Source of the DNA: Nitrospinota bacterium
GTDB lineage: Bacteria; Nitrospinota; Nitrospinia; Nitrospinales; Nitrospinaceae
DNA length: 18,721 nt
Assembly: GCA_027298165.1 (NCBI GenBank)
Contig: JAPUGN010000245.1
Coordinates: forward strand, 1-18,721
Direction of reading: 5' to 3'
Position numbers and translations under genes: made by a program. Under the pieces are notes generated by a model. The model ran no database searches. It saw only the letters and a program-made list of their open reading frames with translations, and was not told where the DNA came from. Positions 1-7,338 of the stretch are shown in pieces (within the stretch, counting starts at the first letter, position 1; every line of letters starts with the position of its first letter).

Positions 1-454
1 GCCGGATTTCGTAGGGTGATATGGCGTAATAAGTTTTGCGGATCATTTCCTTCAACTTGGCGCGGCTGAAGTCCATGAGCGCGGTTTCGCTGTACTCCGG
101 CAGTTTGGGGAAATCCGAAGCCGGCAACCCCGGAAGCCGGAAACGGGACTTGCCGCATGTGAGAGACACCCAGTCGTTTTCCTCCCGGATCAGGTGCACT
201 TCCAGGTCGGGGGGCGCCCGCAGAAAATCGAACAATTTGCGCGCGTTGATGGTAACGGATCCCTGGGACACCACCTTGGCGGGGCAGAACCCCTTGATGC
301 CGATTTCCAGATCGGTCGCCTGTATGACGATGCCGTCCTTTTCGGTACTGATCAGGACATGCGCGAGGATGGGCATGGCGCCTTTGCTCTCGACGATCCC
401 CTGAACTTTGTGGATGCTGTTCAGAAAGTCGTCTCTGCCGATCTTGATTTCCAT
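1..454 (-). CDS. dnaN: DNA polymerase III beta subunit (sliding clamp), N-terminal part
   Basis: This gene is partial: 151 codons plus one base are present and the 3' end lies beyond the left edge. The protein starts MEIKIGRDDFLNSIHKVQGI and continues with SKGAMPIL at residues 23-30 and ATDLEIGI at 46-53, the conserved opening of the bacterial beta clamp. FRLPGLPASDFPKLP at 105-119 and a second-domain start (FSRAKLKEMI, then TYYAISPYEIR at 141-151) also fit. The clamp forms a ring on DNA and tethers the replicative polymerase. The ATG at 454 has a strong GGAGG four bases upstream and a good promoter candidate at 502-529. The first clamp domain is complete and the second is cut. dnaA does not precede it; aroF diverges instead. 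The identification rests on clear family motifs and the start is well supported. Confidence 0.95.
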   Translation of the reverse strand, partial: MEIKIGRDDFLNSIHKVQGIVESKGAMPILAHVLISTEKDGIVIQATDLEIGIKGFCPAKVVSQGSVTINARKLFDFLRAPPDLEVHLIREENDWVSLTCGKSRFRLPGLPASDFPKLPEYSETALMDFSRAKLKEMIRKTYYAISPYEIR

Positions 455-501
455 GGTTCCTCCGGAAAAAGGTGGGCCGGGAAAGGGCACCGGGGCTTTT
501 A

Positions 502-529
502 ATTATCATAGATTCCATCGGCCTGTCAA
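502..529 (-). promoter_or_regulatory. Candidate sigma-70 promoter of dnaN
   Basis: On the minus strand, a perfect TTGACA (-35, bases 524-529) is followed after 16 bases by GATAAT (-10, bases 502-507). This predicts a transcript start near 495 and a leader of about 40 bases before the dnaN ATG, with GGAGG at its end. It is the best-matching promoter in the window and suggests dnaN is transcribed on its own. Confidence 0.65.
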
Positions 530-546
530 AATAATAATCGCCGGAA

Positions 547-619
547 CCGGAAGGCTCGGGAAATCTCCCTCAATTCCCTGAAAAAACGCTATTTATCCGC
601 CTCGAAACGGGCCTTCCGG
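547..619. repeat. Nine-base inverted repeat between dnaN and aroF
   Basis: CCGGAAGGC (547-555) and GCCTTCCGG (611-619) are exact reverse complements separated by 55 bases. A 10-base palindrome, GGAAGCTTCC, follows at 629-638. All lie between the two divergent promoters, so a regulatory role or a long-range stem is possible. In GC-rich DNA they may also be chance. There is no good DnaA-box cluster and nothing else notable in 455-712. Confidence 0.3.
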
Positions 620-649
620 AGATCTCTCGGAAGCTTCCCACGACGGGCC

Positions 650-677
650 TTGACTTTGCCCGATTCTGCGTGATAAC
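650..677 (+). promoter_or_regulatory. Candidate sigma-70 promoter of aroF
   Basis: TTGACT (650-655) is followed after 16 bases by GATAAC (672-677), matching five and four of the six consensus bases. This places a transcript start near 684 and a leader of about 29 bases. GAGG at 701-704 is the ribosome binding site, eight bases before the ATG at 713. Confidence 0.45.
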
Positions 678-712
678 TTCAATTCACGGTAACCGAAACC
701 GAGGTTTGAAGC

Positions 713-1732
713 ATGATCATCGTCATCGGGCCCGACGCCACCAAAGAGCAGAAACAGGCGGTCAAAGACAAAATCATCGAGCTGGATTACACCCCCCACG
801 AAATCGTCGGTGTCGAGCGCCAGGTCATCGGCGCAGTCGGCGCGGATCACGGCAAGGACCACCTGATGGAGGTCCTGGAATCCATGGCCGGGGTGGAATC
901 GGTGATCCCTATCTTGAAACCGTACAAGCTGGCGGGGCGCGAAATCAAATCCGCCAACTCCGTGGTGGATTGCGGCGGGGTGACCATCGGTGGAACGCGG
1001 ATCGCGGTGATGGCGGGACCCTGTTCGGTGGAAAACCGCGAACAGATATGCACCACCGCCGAAGCGGTCAAGAAAGCCGGCGCCAACATGATGCGCGGCG
1101 GCGCCTACAAACCCCGCACATCGCCCTACAGTTTCCAGGGGCTGGAGGAAGAAGGCCTCAAACTGCTGAAGGAGGCCAAAGACCTCACAGGACTGCCCAT
1201 CGTCACCGAAGTGATGAATCCGCGGGAAGCGGAACTGGTGGCCCGCTACGCCGATGTCCTGCAGGTCGGTGCGCGCAACGTGCAAAATTTTTCCCTGCTC
1301 AAGGAGCTGGGCAAAATCTCCAAACCGGTGCTCCTCAAGCGCGGCATGATGACCACCATCAAGGAATTTCTCATGTCGGCGGAATACATTCTGTCCGAGG
1401 GCAACAAGGATGTGATCCTCTGCGAGCGCGGCATCCGCACCTTTGAAACCGCCACCCGCAACACTCTCGACCTCAGTTGCATTCCGGTGCTGAAAAAGGA
1501 AACGCATCTGCCGATCATCGTCGACCCCAGCCACGGCACCGGTCACTGGGACCTGGTGGAACCCATGGCCCGGGCGGCAATCGCCGCAGGAGCGGACGGG
1601 CTGATGATCGAAGTCCACCCGGACCCCATCAACGCCTATTCCGACGGCCCGCAATCCCTGAAACCCAGCAAATTTACCCACCTGATGGACAACATCCGGC
1701 CCTTCATTCAATTGATGGGCCGCACCCTGTAA
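713..1732 (+). CDS. aroF: 3-deoxy-7-phosphoheptulonate (DAHP) synthase, type I beta, with N-terminal regulatory domain
   Basis: The enzyme condenses phosphoenolpyruvate with erythrose 4-phosphate to give DAHP, the first step of the shikimate route to aromatic amino acids; it acts in the cytoplasm. The protein has 339 residues. Residues 1-70 form a ferredoxin/ACT-like domain, starting MIIVIGPDATKEQ, as in the Thermotoga-type enzymes where it mediates feedback control. Residues 95-335 form the TIM barrel. Visible motifs are AGPCSVE (101-107), RGGAYKPRTSPYSFQG (128-143), QVGARNVQNF (184-193), ERGIRTFE (238-245), DPSHGTG (271-277), EVHPDP (300-305) and SDGPQSL (310-316). The expected metal ligands C104, H274, E300 and D311 are all present. 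Length and motifs separate it from the KDO-8-phosphate synthase relative. The ATG has GAGG eight bases upstream. It appears to be transcribed alone; no aromatic-pathway neighbour is visible. Confidence 0.95.
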   Translation: MIIVIGPDATKEQKQAVKDKIIELDYTPHEIVGVERQVIGAVGADHGKDHLMEVLESMAGVESVIPILKPYKLAGREIKSANSVVDCGGVTIGGTRIAVMAGPCSVENREQICTTAEAVKKAGANMMRGGAYKPRTSPYSFQGLEEEGLKLLKEAKDLTGLPIVTEVMNPREAELVARYADVLQVGARNVQNFSLLKELGKISKPVLLKRGMMTTIKEFLMSAEYILSEGNKDVILCERGIRTFETATRNTLDLSCIPVLKKETHLPIIVDPSHGTGHWDLVEPMARAAIAAGADGLMIEVHPDPINAYSDGPQSLKPSKFTHLMDNIRPFIQLMGRTL

Positions 1733-1748
1733 GCCTCGCCCCCGACCA

Positions 1749-1778
1749 AATAACCTATTGATTTATTGCAGGGTTATT
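1749..1778. repeat. Seven-base inverted repeat downstream of aroF
   Basis: AATAACC (1749-1755) and GGTTATT (1772-1778) are exact reverse complements around a 16-base loop, 16 bases after the aroF stop. There is no T-run after it, so it is at best a weak terminator or a short operator. A possible promoter for glnD follows at 1790-1816 (TTGAAA, 15 bases, TATATT), but its spacing is short and I give it little weight. Confidence 0.25.
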
Positions 1779-1903
1779 CGCCATGATTGTTGAAAACCCC
1801 TGTCATTTGATATATTCTTTTAATTGAGGGACTGTAACCCCAAGCATATAACTCTTTTTCTCACTGGGGGGGCGAGAAGGGCAACGGTGGGTATCTACGT
1901 ACC

Positions 1904-4627
1904 ATGACGGACTTATACCAATCCAACCGGACGCAGACGGAAAAGTACCGTCGTCAACTGCAGGAGAAATTCGCCCCGCTCATTCAGCTGGAAGCTTTGC
2001 CCGCCTTTGATGCCGCCCATCCGCAAACGTTTTACCTCGATTTTAAAAGAAAGATCACTCCCTGGATCGAAAACGAAACGGAACGCCAGAAGAAGGAACT
2101 GGAGCGTTCGGACAACAGCCATCTTCTACTTTTAAAGCGCACCGCTCTGGTCGACACGGTACTGGAAGCCAGTTTCCGGACCGCGCTGGGATTGTTTAAC
2201 CTTGGGCGGGAAACGCCGCTCAAGGAAAATGAAATCCCCGTCGCCGTCGTCGCCCGCGGAGGTTACGGGCGGGAAGAGATGTACTTCAGTTCGGATGTCG
2301 ACATCCAGATGGTGCTCAGTTCCGAAGCCACCGACGCCGATAAAGAAAACGGGCATCAAGTCATCCACTATTTCGAATACCTGTTTGTCTACCAGAATAT
2401 TTTCCCGACCGCCAGCAGTTCGGGGTTCTCGGAAATCGATTCGGAGGATCAGGCGTTCGACGACGTTATCCTGCCCTCGTTTCATTCCCTGCTGGAACAC
2501 CGGCTGGTAGTGGGCCATCCGGGAGTCTACAACGAGCTCAAAAGTTCGGTGAAAACCGCCAGCCTGATTCACAAGGAAAAAATTCTGAAGGAATGCTTCG
2601 AGCACAAAACCTATTTTGAAATCCAGAATACGGTGTTCAAGCAGGAACCGAACATCAAGGAAGAACTGCGGCGCCTGTACTGGGCGACGAGCCTGGTCCG
2701 CATCCGGGAATCTTTTGAAAAGATCAATCAGTTCGAACTGCTCTCGGAATTGCACGACCGGCAGAAATTGAGCGCGCTGGCGTTCAAGAACCTGCAGAAC
2801 GCGCTCAATATTCTGTCGCGCATGCGCATGTTCCTGCATTGTTTTCAGAAAGGGTCCCAGCAAGACGTCCTGCGTTTCGAGGTGCGGGACAAGATGGCCG
2901 AAGCCATGGGCTTCAAAAACAGGGTGAACGAGTTTTTCCGGGAGTATTTTTTCCACGCGGTGCTTCCCATGAAACGGAACTGCCGCAACCTGTTCTGGGA
3001 AAGCATCACCTTTGCCGCGGACGACAAGACCCGAAAGTTGACCGGAGATTTTGTCCTGAACTCGGAGAATCAAATCACCTTTGCCCCGGGGCGCGAGGAT
3101 CATTCATGGACCTCCCCGATGGAAGTCTTTCAACTGTTCGCCCTGGTGGCGCGTAAAAATTATTTCATCGCCTACCCCGTCACCCGTTCCATCGAGGCCC
3201 ACATCAGCCAGATGACCCCGATCTTTCTGAGAGAGGAGGAGCCGGGAAAAGCGCAGGAATTTTTCCAGACGATGATCCGAGGCAAGTATTTCGCCAAGGC
3301 TTTGCGGTACCTGCACGAATTCGGCCTTCTGGATTCCTTCTTTATTCCGGAATTCAAAAACCTCAGCGGGCTGCTGCAGGACATTTACGTTCACCTGTTC
3401 CCGACGGACATTCATGTCCTGGCCGCGCTCGACGAGCTTAACAAATTCGAGACCGATCCGGAGGCTGACCCCTTCCTGGTCCAGCTGTATCAATCCCTCA
3501 AAGATAAAACCACCATGAAGCTGGCGGTCCTTCTACACGATATCGGCAAAGGCCTCAAGTGCGAGGGGGAAAACGAAGAACTGGTCGGTGCACGCGAGGT
3601 GCCGCGCATTCTGAACTCGTTAGGCTACGGTAGAAACAAGCGGCTGATCGGCGATGTCGCCTTTCTGGTGGAGCGCCACCTGATGATGCATGACCTCATG
3701 CTGTTGGATCCGGACGAGGACGACACCTACGAAATGGTGTGGGATCTGGTGCACAGGGATGTCGAGCGGCTGAAAATGCTGATCCTGCTCACCTATTCCG
3801 ACCGGGCCGGCACCAAAATGAAAATGTCGAAGAGCCAGATCGCCCAGCTCAAATATTTTTACCAGAATACCCTGCACCACAAAAAGCAGGCACAGGTGTC
3901 GATTCCCGTGAAAAAAGAATTTTTCAAAATGATCCGCCTGCCGCGGGATATGAAATCGCAACTCCAGATATATAATGAGTTCCGGAAATCGCGGGACCAG
4001 TTTGCCGCGGAGATCTTTTTCAAAGCGGACCAACTGTCGGAACTGGTGCTCTGTAGCAAGGACCAGCCGGCTCTTCTCTATAAAGTGGCCACGGTGCTGG
4101 CCTTCAACCACCTCAGCATCATGGAAGCCAACATCCATACCCTGGACGGTAATGTATTGGACTTTTTTAAAATCGGCGACGTGAAGGGGAACCCCATCGA
4201 ATTTTCCAATTTCTTTTATCTGCAAAACCAGGTCAAGGAAGATCTGCGTCAGATATTTGTCGGCGGCATTCCTCTGTCGGTCCTTTACAAAGGCCGGTCC
4301 CTCACGACGGAAGTCCAAATGGAAAAATACAAGAACATCAAACTCAAGGTATCCATCATCGGACGGGCGGTCAAAGTGGAAACCCATGACGTCCTGGGAA
4401 CCGTCATGGTGGAAACCAAGGTCTTCTCCGACCTCAACATGGAGATCCAACGGGCGGTTCTGCATTCTAATTACGGAACTTCCTCGAACGTGTTTTATTT
4501 GAGGCCGGAGGACGTTCACCAGATCATCAAGCAGGAAGCCAAATTCAAAAAGCAGGTTGAGAAAGCGCTGTTGCCCCTTTTCCAATCGGAACCCGTTTTT
4601 CCGGGGCAATCGGCGGAAGTAGCCTGA
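1904..4627 (+). CDS. glnD: Bifunctional PII uridylyltransferase / uridylyl-removing enzyme (GlnD)
   Basis: GlnD senses glutamine: it uridylylates the PII signal protein when glutamine is scarce and removes UMP when it is plentiful. The 907-residue protein matches the usual length and domain order. The nucleotidyltransferase core is near 110-210, with GGYGREE at 119-125 and SSDVDI at 129-134, whose two aspartates bind metal. A helical domain follows. An HD phosphohydrolase core has H545-D546 in VLLHDIGKG, then RHLMMHD and TYSDRAGT. Two ACT domains lie near 710-790 and 815-890. The segment normally written GHSVRT after the nucleotidyltransferase motif is unlike the family and reads FPTASSSGFSE (167-177). 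The ATG is the only usable start, since the frame closes upstream at 1835; its nearest Shine-Dalgarno-like run, GGTGGG, is 12 bases away. A TPR gene follows after 14 bases. Substrate specificity is inferred from the family. Confidence 0.9.
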   Translation: MTDLYQSNRTQTEKYRRQLQEKFAPLIQLEALPAFDAAHPQTFYLDFKRKITPWIENETERQKKELERSDNSHLLLLKRTALVDTVLEASFRTALGLFNLGRETPLKENEIPVAVVARGGYGREEMYFSSDVDIQMVLSSEATDADKENGHQVIHYFEYLFVYQNIFPTASSSGFSEIDSEDQAFDDVILPSFHSLLEHRLVVGHPGVYNELKSSVKTASLIHKEKILKECFEHKTYFEIQNTVFKQEPNIKEELRRLYWATSLVRIRESFEKINQFELLSELHDRQKLSALAFKNLQNALNILSRMRMFLHCFQKGSQQDVLRFEVRDKMAEAMGFKNRVNEFFREYFFHAVLPMKRNCRNLFWESITFAADDKTRKLTGDFVLNSENQITFAPGREDHSWTSPMEVFQLFALVARKNYFIAYPVTRSIEAHISQMTPIFLREEEPGKAQEFFQTMIRGKYFAKALRYLHEFGLLDSFFIPEFKNLSGLLQDIYVHLFPTDIHVLAALDELNKFETDPEADPFLVQLYQSLKDKTTMKLAVLLHDIGKGLKCEGENEELVGAREVPRILNSLGYGRNKRLIGDVAFLVERHLMMHDLMLLDPDEDDTYEMVWDLVHRDVERLKMLILLTYSDRAGTKMKMSKSQIAQLKYFYQNTLHHKKQAQVSIPVKKEFFKMIRLPRDMKSQLQIYNEFRKSRDQFAAEIFFKADQLSELVLCSKDQPALLYKVATVLAFNHLSIMEANIHTLDGNVLDFFKIGDVKGNPIEFSNFFYLQNQVKEDLRQIFVGGIPLSVLYKGRSLTTEVQMEKYKNIKLKVSIIGRAVKVETHDVLGTVMVETKVFSDLNMEIQRAVLHSNYGTSSNVFYLRPEDVHQIIKQEAKFKKQVEKALLPLFQSEPVFPGQSAEVA

Positions 4628-4641
4628 GCCGGAGAGAACCC

Positions 4642-5301
4642 ATGCGAATAATCACCCTCGCCTTCGTCGTTACACTCTGGATATTCGGATGCGCACCTCA
4701 CGCCCTGGCGTCTGCGGACTCCGTGCTGAAAGAGGCGTTGGAACTGGACCGGCAGGACTTCGTCGCCGAATCGATTCCCTTGTGGCAACAGTTCCTGCAA
4801 ACCCGTCCCGAAAAGAAACTTCACATTTATGCCCAGATCAAAATGTCCATCGCCCACGCCAAAACCGGAAACTTCGGCGAAGCGGTCAAATCCGCAAAAG
4901 CCCTGGCTGAGACTTATCCCGATCATTACGATGTGCAGTTCAATCTCGGCAACATGCTGAGCGCCACTCAACAATTTGACGGAGCGGGGCAGGCGTACCG
5001 GCAAGCAACCACAATGAGACCCGACGAAGGGCTGGCCTACGTCGGCTACGGACTCAGCCTGTTCGGCGATCAAAAACCGGATGAAGCCGTCTCGACTCTG
5101 CGCAAGGTGCGCAAACTGTTCAAGGTGCAGAAGAATATTTCCTGGCATCAGCAGGTGCGCATCATGATCGGCCAGATCAAAGGCTTTGCCATGTATCCCC
5201 CGGATTTTTCCCGCCTGTGGCTGGCCAACAATCTCAAAAACGTGCGGGAGTTTTACGAGTCGTCCGTCTTCAAAGTCTACGAAAAGCAGTTGAGCCTGTA
5301 A
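4642..5301 (+). CDS. Exported TPR-repeat protein, function unknown
   Basis: This 219-residue protein has an N-terminal export signal: hydrophobic residues 4-16, then FGCAPHALASA. Two readings are possible: a lipoprotein with Cys17 (IFGC is an imperfect lipobox because of Phe), or Sec cleavage after ALA near residue 23. The mature part is helical with about four TPR-like units near 28-58, 63-93, 96-127 and 130-161. Typical packing residues are seen, for example AKTGNFGEAVKSA and FNLGNMLSATQQFDGA. A C-terminal segment of about 55 residues is not TPR-like. It starts 14 bases after the glnD stop with GGAGAG at 4631-4636, so the two are probably cotranscribed. TPR proteins are usually scaffolds; no partner can be named from sequence. 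A role in nitrogen control would be guesswork. Confidence 0.8.
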   Translation: MRIITLAFVVTLWIFGCAPHALASADSVLKEALELDRQDFVAESIPLWQQFLQTRPEKKLHIYAQIKMSIAHAKTGNFGEAVKSAKALAETYPDHYDVQFNLGNMLSATQQFDGAGQAYRQATTMRPDEGLAYVGYGLSLFGDQKPDEAVSTLRKVRKLFKVQKNISWHQQVRIMIGQIKGFAMYPPDFSRLWLANNLKNVREFYESSVFKVYEKQLSL

Positions 5302-5373
5302 TCCCGGCTCACACCGGTTCCACCCCTTGCATTACACTTACCTTTTCACTTTAATGGACCACTTTCCATCTAG

Positions 5374-5390
5374 TTGATTTACGAAATCAA
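5374..5390. promoter_or_regulatory. Perfect 7-3-7 palindrome upstream of the arginine dihydrolase gene
   Basis: TTGATTTACGAAATCAA has exact seven-base arms around ACG and lies in an AT-rich island. It is centred about 49 bases before the transcript start suggested by TATACT at 5419-5424, which has no recognisable -35 box. That arrangement is typical of an activator-dependent promoter. It resembles an FNR/CRP-type site in its TTGAT and ATCAA ends, but the spacing is seven rather than four bases, so I do not assign a regulator. Confidence 0.45.
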
Positions 5391-5418
5391 AATAAAACCG
5401 AATTCTTTTTTTATCATC

Positions 5419-5440
5419 TATACTACTAATAAACTACTAA
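5419..5440 (+). promoter_or_regulatory. Candidate -10 box and 11-base-period direct repeat before the dihydrolase gene
   Basis: TATACT (5419-5424) matches five of six consensus bases of a -10 element. ACTACTAA occurs twice, at 5422-5429 and 5433-5440, one helical turn apart. The repeat covers the expected transcript start and early leader. GGAG at 5449-5452 follows as the ribosome binding site. The repeat could be an operator half-site pair or slippage-derived DNA. Confidence 0.35.
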
Positions 5441-5458
5441 GGGAATTTGGAGATCGGT

Positions 5459-6265
5459 ATGAAGCCCAACCTTTTGATGTGTTCACCAGAATATTTCGGG
5501 GTCCGCTACACCATCAATCCCTGGATGGAAGGCCAGATCGGCCAGGTGGATCCTACGGTCGCTGTGCGGCAATGGAAAGAATTTTACAGCGCTCTTAAGC
5601 GGCAGGCCGACATCCTCCTGGTCAATCCGCAATCCCATGTTCCCGATCTGGTGTTCACCGCCAATGCCGGTTTGATGCACGAGGGCCATTTCATTCCCAG
5701 CCGGTTCAAGCACGAGGAACGCCGCCGCGAGGAACCCATCTACCTGAAAGCGCTCGAATCCCGCGCCACACGCATCACCACGTTACCTAAAAATACTTAC
5801 TTCGAAGGCGCGGGCGATGCCCTGTTGCAACCGGGCAGCAACCGGTTGTGGGCCGGTTACGGTTTCCGCACCGACCGCGAAGCGCATCCCTTTCTGGCCG
5901 AACAGTTGCCGGTCGAGGTCGTCTCCCTGCACCTGATTCATTCCCGCTTTTACCATCTGGACACCTGCTTCTGTCCCCTGTTGGACGATCAGGTCATGTA
6001 TTACCCCGCGGCCTTCGACGAGCCCTCCCTGCAGGCCATTGAAGCGCGGATTCCGCCGGAAAACCGGATCGTCGTTGCGGAGGAAGATGCCGTCCATTTT
6101 GCCTGCAATACGGTGCTGGTGGACCGTATGCTGTTCATGAATCACGCCGGGCCGGAGCTCACACAACTCCTTGAACAAAAAGGCTATACGCCCGTCATCC
6201 AACCCGTATCCGAATTCCTGAAAGCCGGCGGCGCTAATAAATGCCTCACCCTGGCCCTCGACTGA
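5459..6265 (+). CDS. Stand-alone arginine dihydrolase, ArgZ/AgrE N-terminal domain type
   Basis: This 268-residue protein belongs to the guanidino-modifying (amidinotransferase/DDAH-like) superfamily. It most resembles, from memory, the N-terminal domain of cyanobacterial ArgZ/AgrE, which splits arginine into ornithine, CO2 and two ammonia. Shared-looking blocks are INPWMEGQIG (19-28), PDLVFTANAGL (62-72), FEGAGDALL (115-123), LWAGYGFR (130-137), RFYHLDTCFCPL (163-174) and LKAGGANKCLTL (254-265). Likely active-site residues are N69, E116, H166 and C262. The Asn in FTAN matches the residue reported as decisive for dihydrolase rather than deiminase chemistry. The ornithine cyclodeaminase half of the cyanobacterial fusion is absent. 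I chose the ATG at 5459, which has GGAG six bases upstream; a TTG at 5447 would overlap that site. argF follows after 122 bases. A DDAH or plain arginine deiminase activity is the alternative. Confidence 0.8.
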   Translation: MKPNLLMCSPEYFGVRYTINPWMEGQIGQVDPTVAVRQWKEFYSALKRQADILLVNPQSHVPDLVFTANAGLMHEGHFIPSRFKHEERRREEPIYLKALESRATRITTLPKNTYFEGAGDALLQPGSNRLWAGYGFRTDREAHPFLAEQLPVEVVSLHLIHSRFYHLDTCFCPLLDDQVMYYPAAFDEPSLQAIEARIPPENRIVVAEEDAVHFACNTVLVDRMLFMNHAGPELTQLLEQKGYTPVIQPVSEFLKAGGANKCLTLALD

Positions 6266-6334
6266 GGCTCCCACAAACCCCTGAATTCCAACTGTTTTCG
6301 CCCTCACGGGATAGCCCTGAACCGCCATATCGTG

Positions 6335-6340
6335 TAGAAT
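6335..6340 (+). promoter_or_regulatory. Candidate -10 element before argF
   Basis: TAGAAT lies in TGTAGAATAATTTTTTTT, 48 bases before the chosen argF start. TAGAATAAT recurs before the phosphatase gene at 10520. No clear -35 box is visible, so this is weak. A transcript start near 6347 would leave a 40-base leader. It would also put the upstream ATG at 6352 almost at the 5' end, which argues against that start. Confidence 0.25.
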
Positions 6341-6387
6341 AATTTTTTTTCATGTTTCATCGATGGGCCAAAGAGCCTTCACAGACT

Positions 6388-7302
6388 ATGAAAAAAGATT
6401 TTATCGCATTGACGGACTTTTCCTCGGACGAGTTGAAGGGCATGCTGGATCTGGCGGACCGGATCAAACGGTCTCCACAGGAATTCGACACCGCGCTCAA
6501 GGGGAAAACCCTGGGCATGATCTTCAATAAAAAATCCACGCGCACCCGGATATCGTTTCAGGCCGGAATTTTTCAACTGGGCGGGATGGGCCTGTTTCTC
6601 GGCCCGGAGGATTTGCAGCTGGCGCGGGGCGAAACCATCAGCGATACTGGCCAGGTGCTGTCGCGATTTCTGGACGGCATCATGATCCGCACCTTTTCCC
6701 ACAGCGACGTCCTCGATCTGGCTCGCTATGCCACAGTACCCGTTATCAACGGCCTGACGGATTTCAACCACCCCTGTCAGGCGCTGGCGGATATGATGAC
6801 CCTGCGGGAGAAATTCGGCACACTCGAAGGCCTCAAGCTGGCGTACGTGGGTGACAGCAACAACGTCGCCGTTTCCCTCTTGTTCGCCTGCGTCAAATTC
6901 GGCCTGCACATTTCGCTGGTGAGCCCCAAGGGATACACGATCACCAAGGAAGCGCTCGAGATGAGCCGGGAAGAAGCCGCTTCCAAAAAACTGAACGTCA
7001 TCCTGACGGAAAATGTGCAGGAGGGCGTGTCCGGGGCCGACGTGGTTTATACCGACGTGTGGACCAGCATGGGACAGGAAGAAGAAGGTCAGAAGCGGGT
7101 GAAGGATCTGGCCCCATACTCCGTCAACGATCAGGTGATGCGCTGGGCCGGCCCCAGGGCGGTGTTCATGCATTGCCTGCCCGCACACCGGGGCGAGGAA
7201 GTCAGCGCATCGGTCATCGACAATCCGGCGTCCATCGTGTTCGATCAGGCCGAAAACCGGCTGCATCTGCAGAAAGCCGTCATGGTTTCACTAATACAAT
7301 AA
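6388..7302 (+). CDS. argF: Ornithine carbamoyltransferase
   Basis: The enzyme transfers carbamoyl from carbamoyl phosphate to ornithine, giving citrulline in arginine synthesis; it is cytoplasmic and usually trimeric. From the ATG at 6388 the protein has 304 residues, the normal family length, and begins MKKDFIALTDFSSDEL as family members do. The carbamoyl-phosphate site STRTR is at 50-54, HPCQ at 128-131, the ornithine-binding DVWTSMGQ at 223-230 and the catalytic HCLPAHRGEEV at 262-272 with Cys263. The SMG loop and HCLPAHRGEE indicate an ornithine rather than aspartate or acetylornithine enzyme. An in-frame ATG at 6352 adds 12 residues that look unlike the family and has no ribosome binding site, so I rejected it; the 6388 start itself has only a weak AAAGAG. 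The upstream dihydrolase makes the ornithine this enzyme uses. Confidence 0.95.
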   Translation: MKKDFIALTDFSSDELKGMLDLADRIKRSPQEFDTALKGKTLGMIFNKKSTRTRISFQAGIFQLGGMGLFLGPEDLQLARGETISDTGQVLSRFLDGIMIRTFSHSDVLDLARYATVPVINGLTDFNHPCQALADMMTLREKFGTLEGLKLAYVGDSNNVAVSLLFACVKFGLHISLVSPKGYTITKEALEMSREEAASKKLNVILTENVQEGVSGADVVYTDVWTSMGQEEEGQKRVKDLAPYSVNDQVMRWAGPRAVFMHCLPAHRGEEVSASVIDNPASIVFDQAENRLHLQKAVMVSLIQ

Positions 7303-7304
7303 CC

Positions 7305-7338
7305 GGGTCGTCAATGCTCCATTTACGGAGTCAGACCC
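7305..7338 (+). other. Nested hairpin between argF and orn
   Basis: GGGTC (7305-7309) pairs with GACCC (7334-7338), and inside it CTCC (7317-7320) pairs with GGAG (7327-7330). The structure fills the gap between the argF stop and the orn start. No T-run follows, so it is not an intrinsic terminator. It could influence transcript processing or orn translation. The loop sizes make its stability uncertain. Confidence 0.3.

Noticed and set aside
590..600. Possible DnaA box (TTATCCGCC) and origin next to dnaN
   Set aside because: It is a single imperfect match without a cluster or AT-rich unwinding element, so there is no support for an origin.
593..1711. A 372-codon open frame antisense to aroF
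   Set aside because: It mirrors a gene with complete DAHP synthase motifs; the translation is low in plausible domain content and arises from GC-biased third positions.
5374..5390. FNR/CRP-type site before the dihydrolase gene
   Set aside because: The half sites TTGAT and ATCAA are present but are seven bases apart, not the four needed.
5459..6265. Dimethylarginine dimethylaminohydrolase or arginine deiminase
   Set aside because: The INPWMEG, FTANAG and YHLDTCFCPL blocks and the short length fit the ArgZ/AgrE N-terminal domain better, though an assay would settle it.
6352..6387. Upstream ATG for argF
   Set aside because: It lacks a ribosome binding site and adds residues not typical of the family, which begins near MKKDFIALTDFS.
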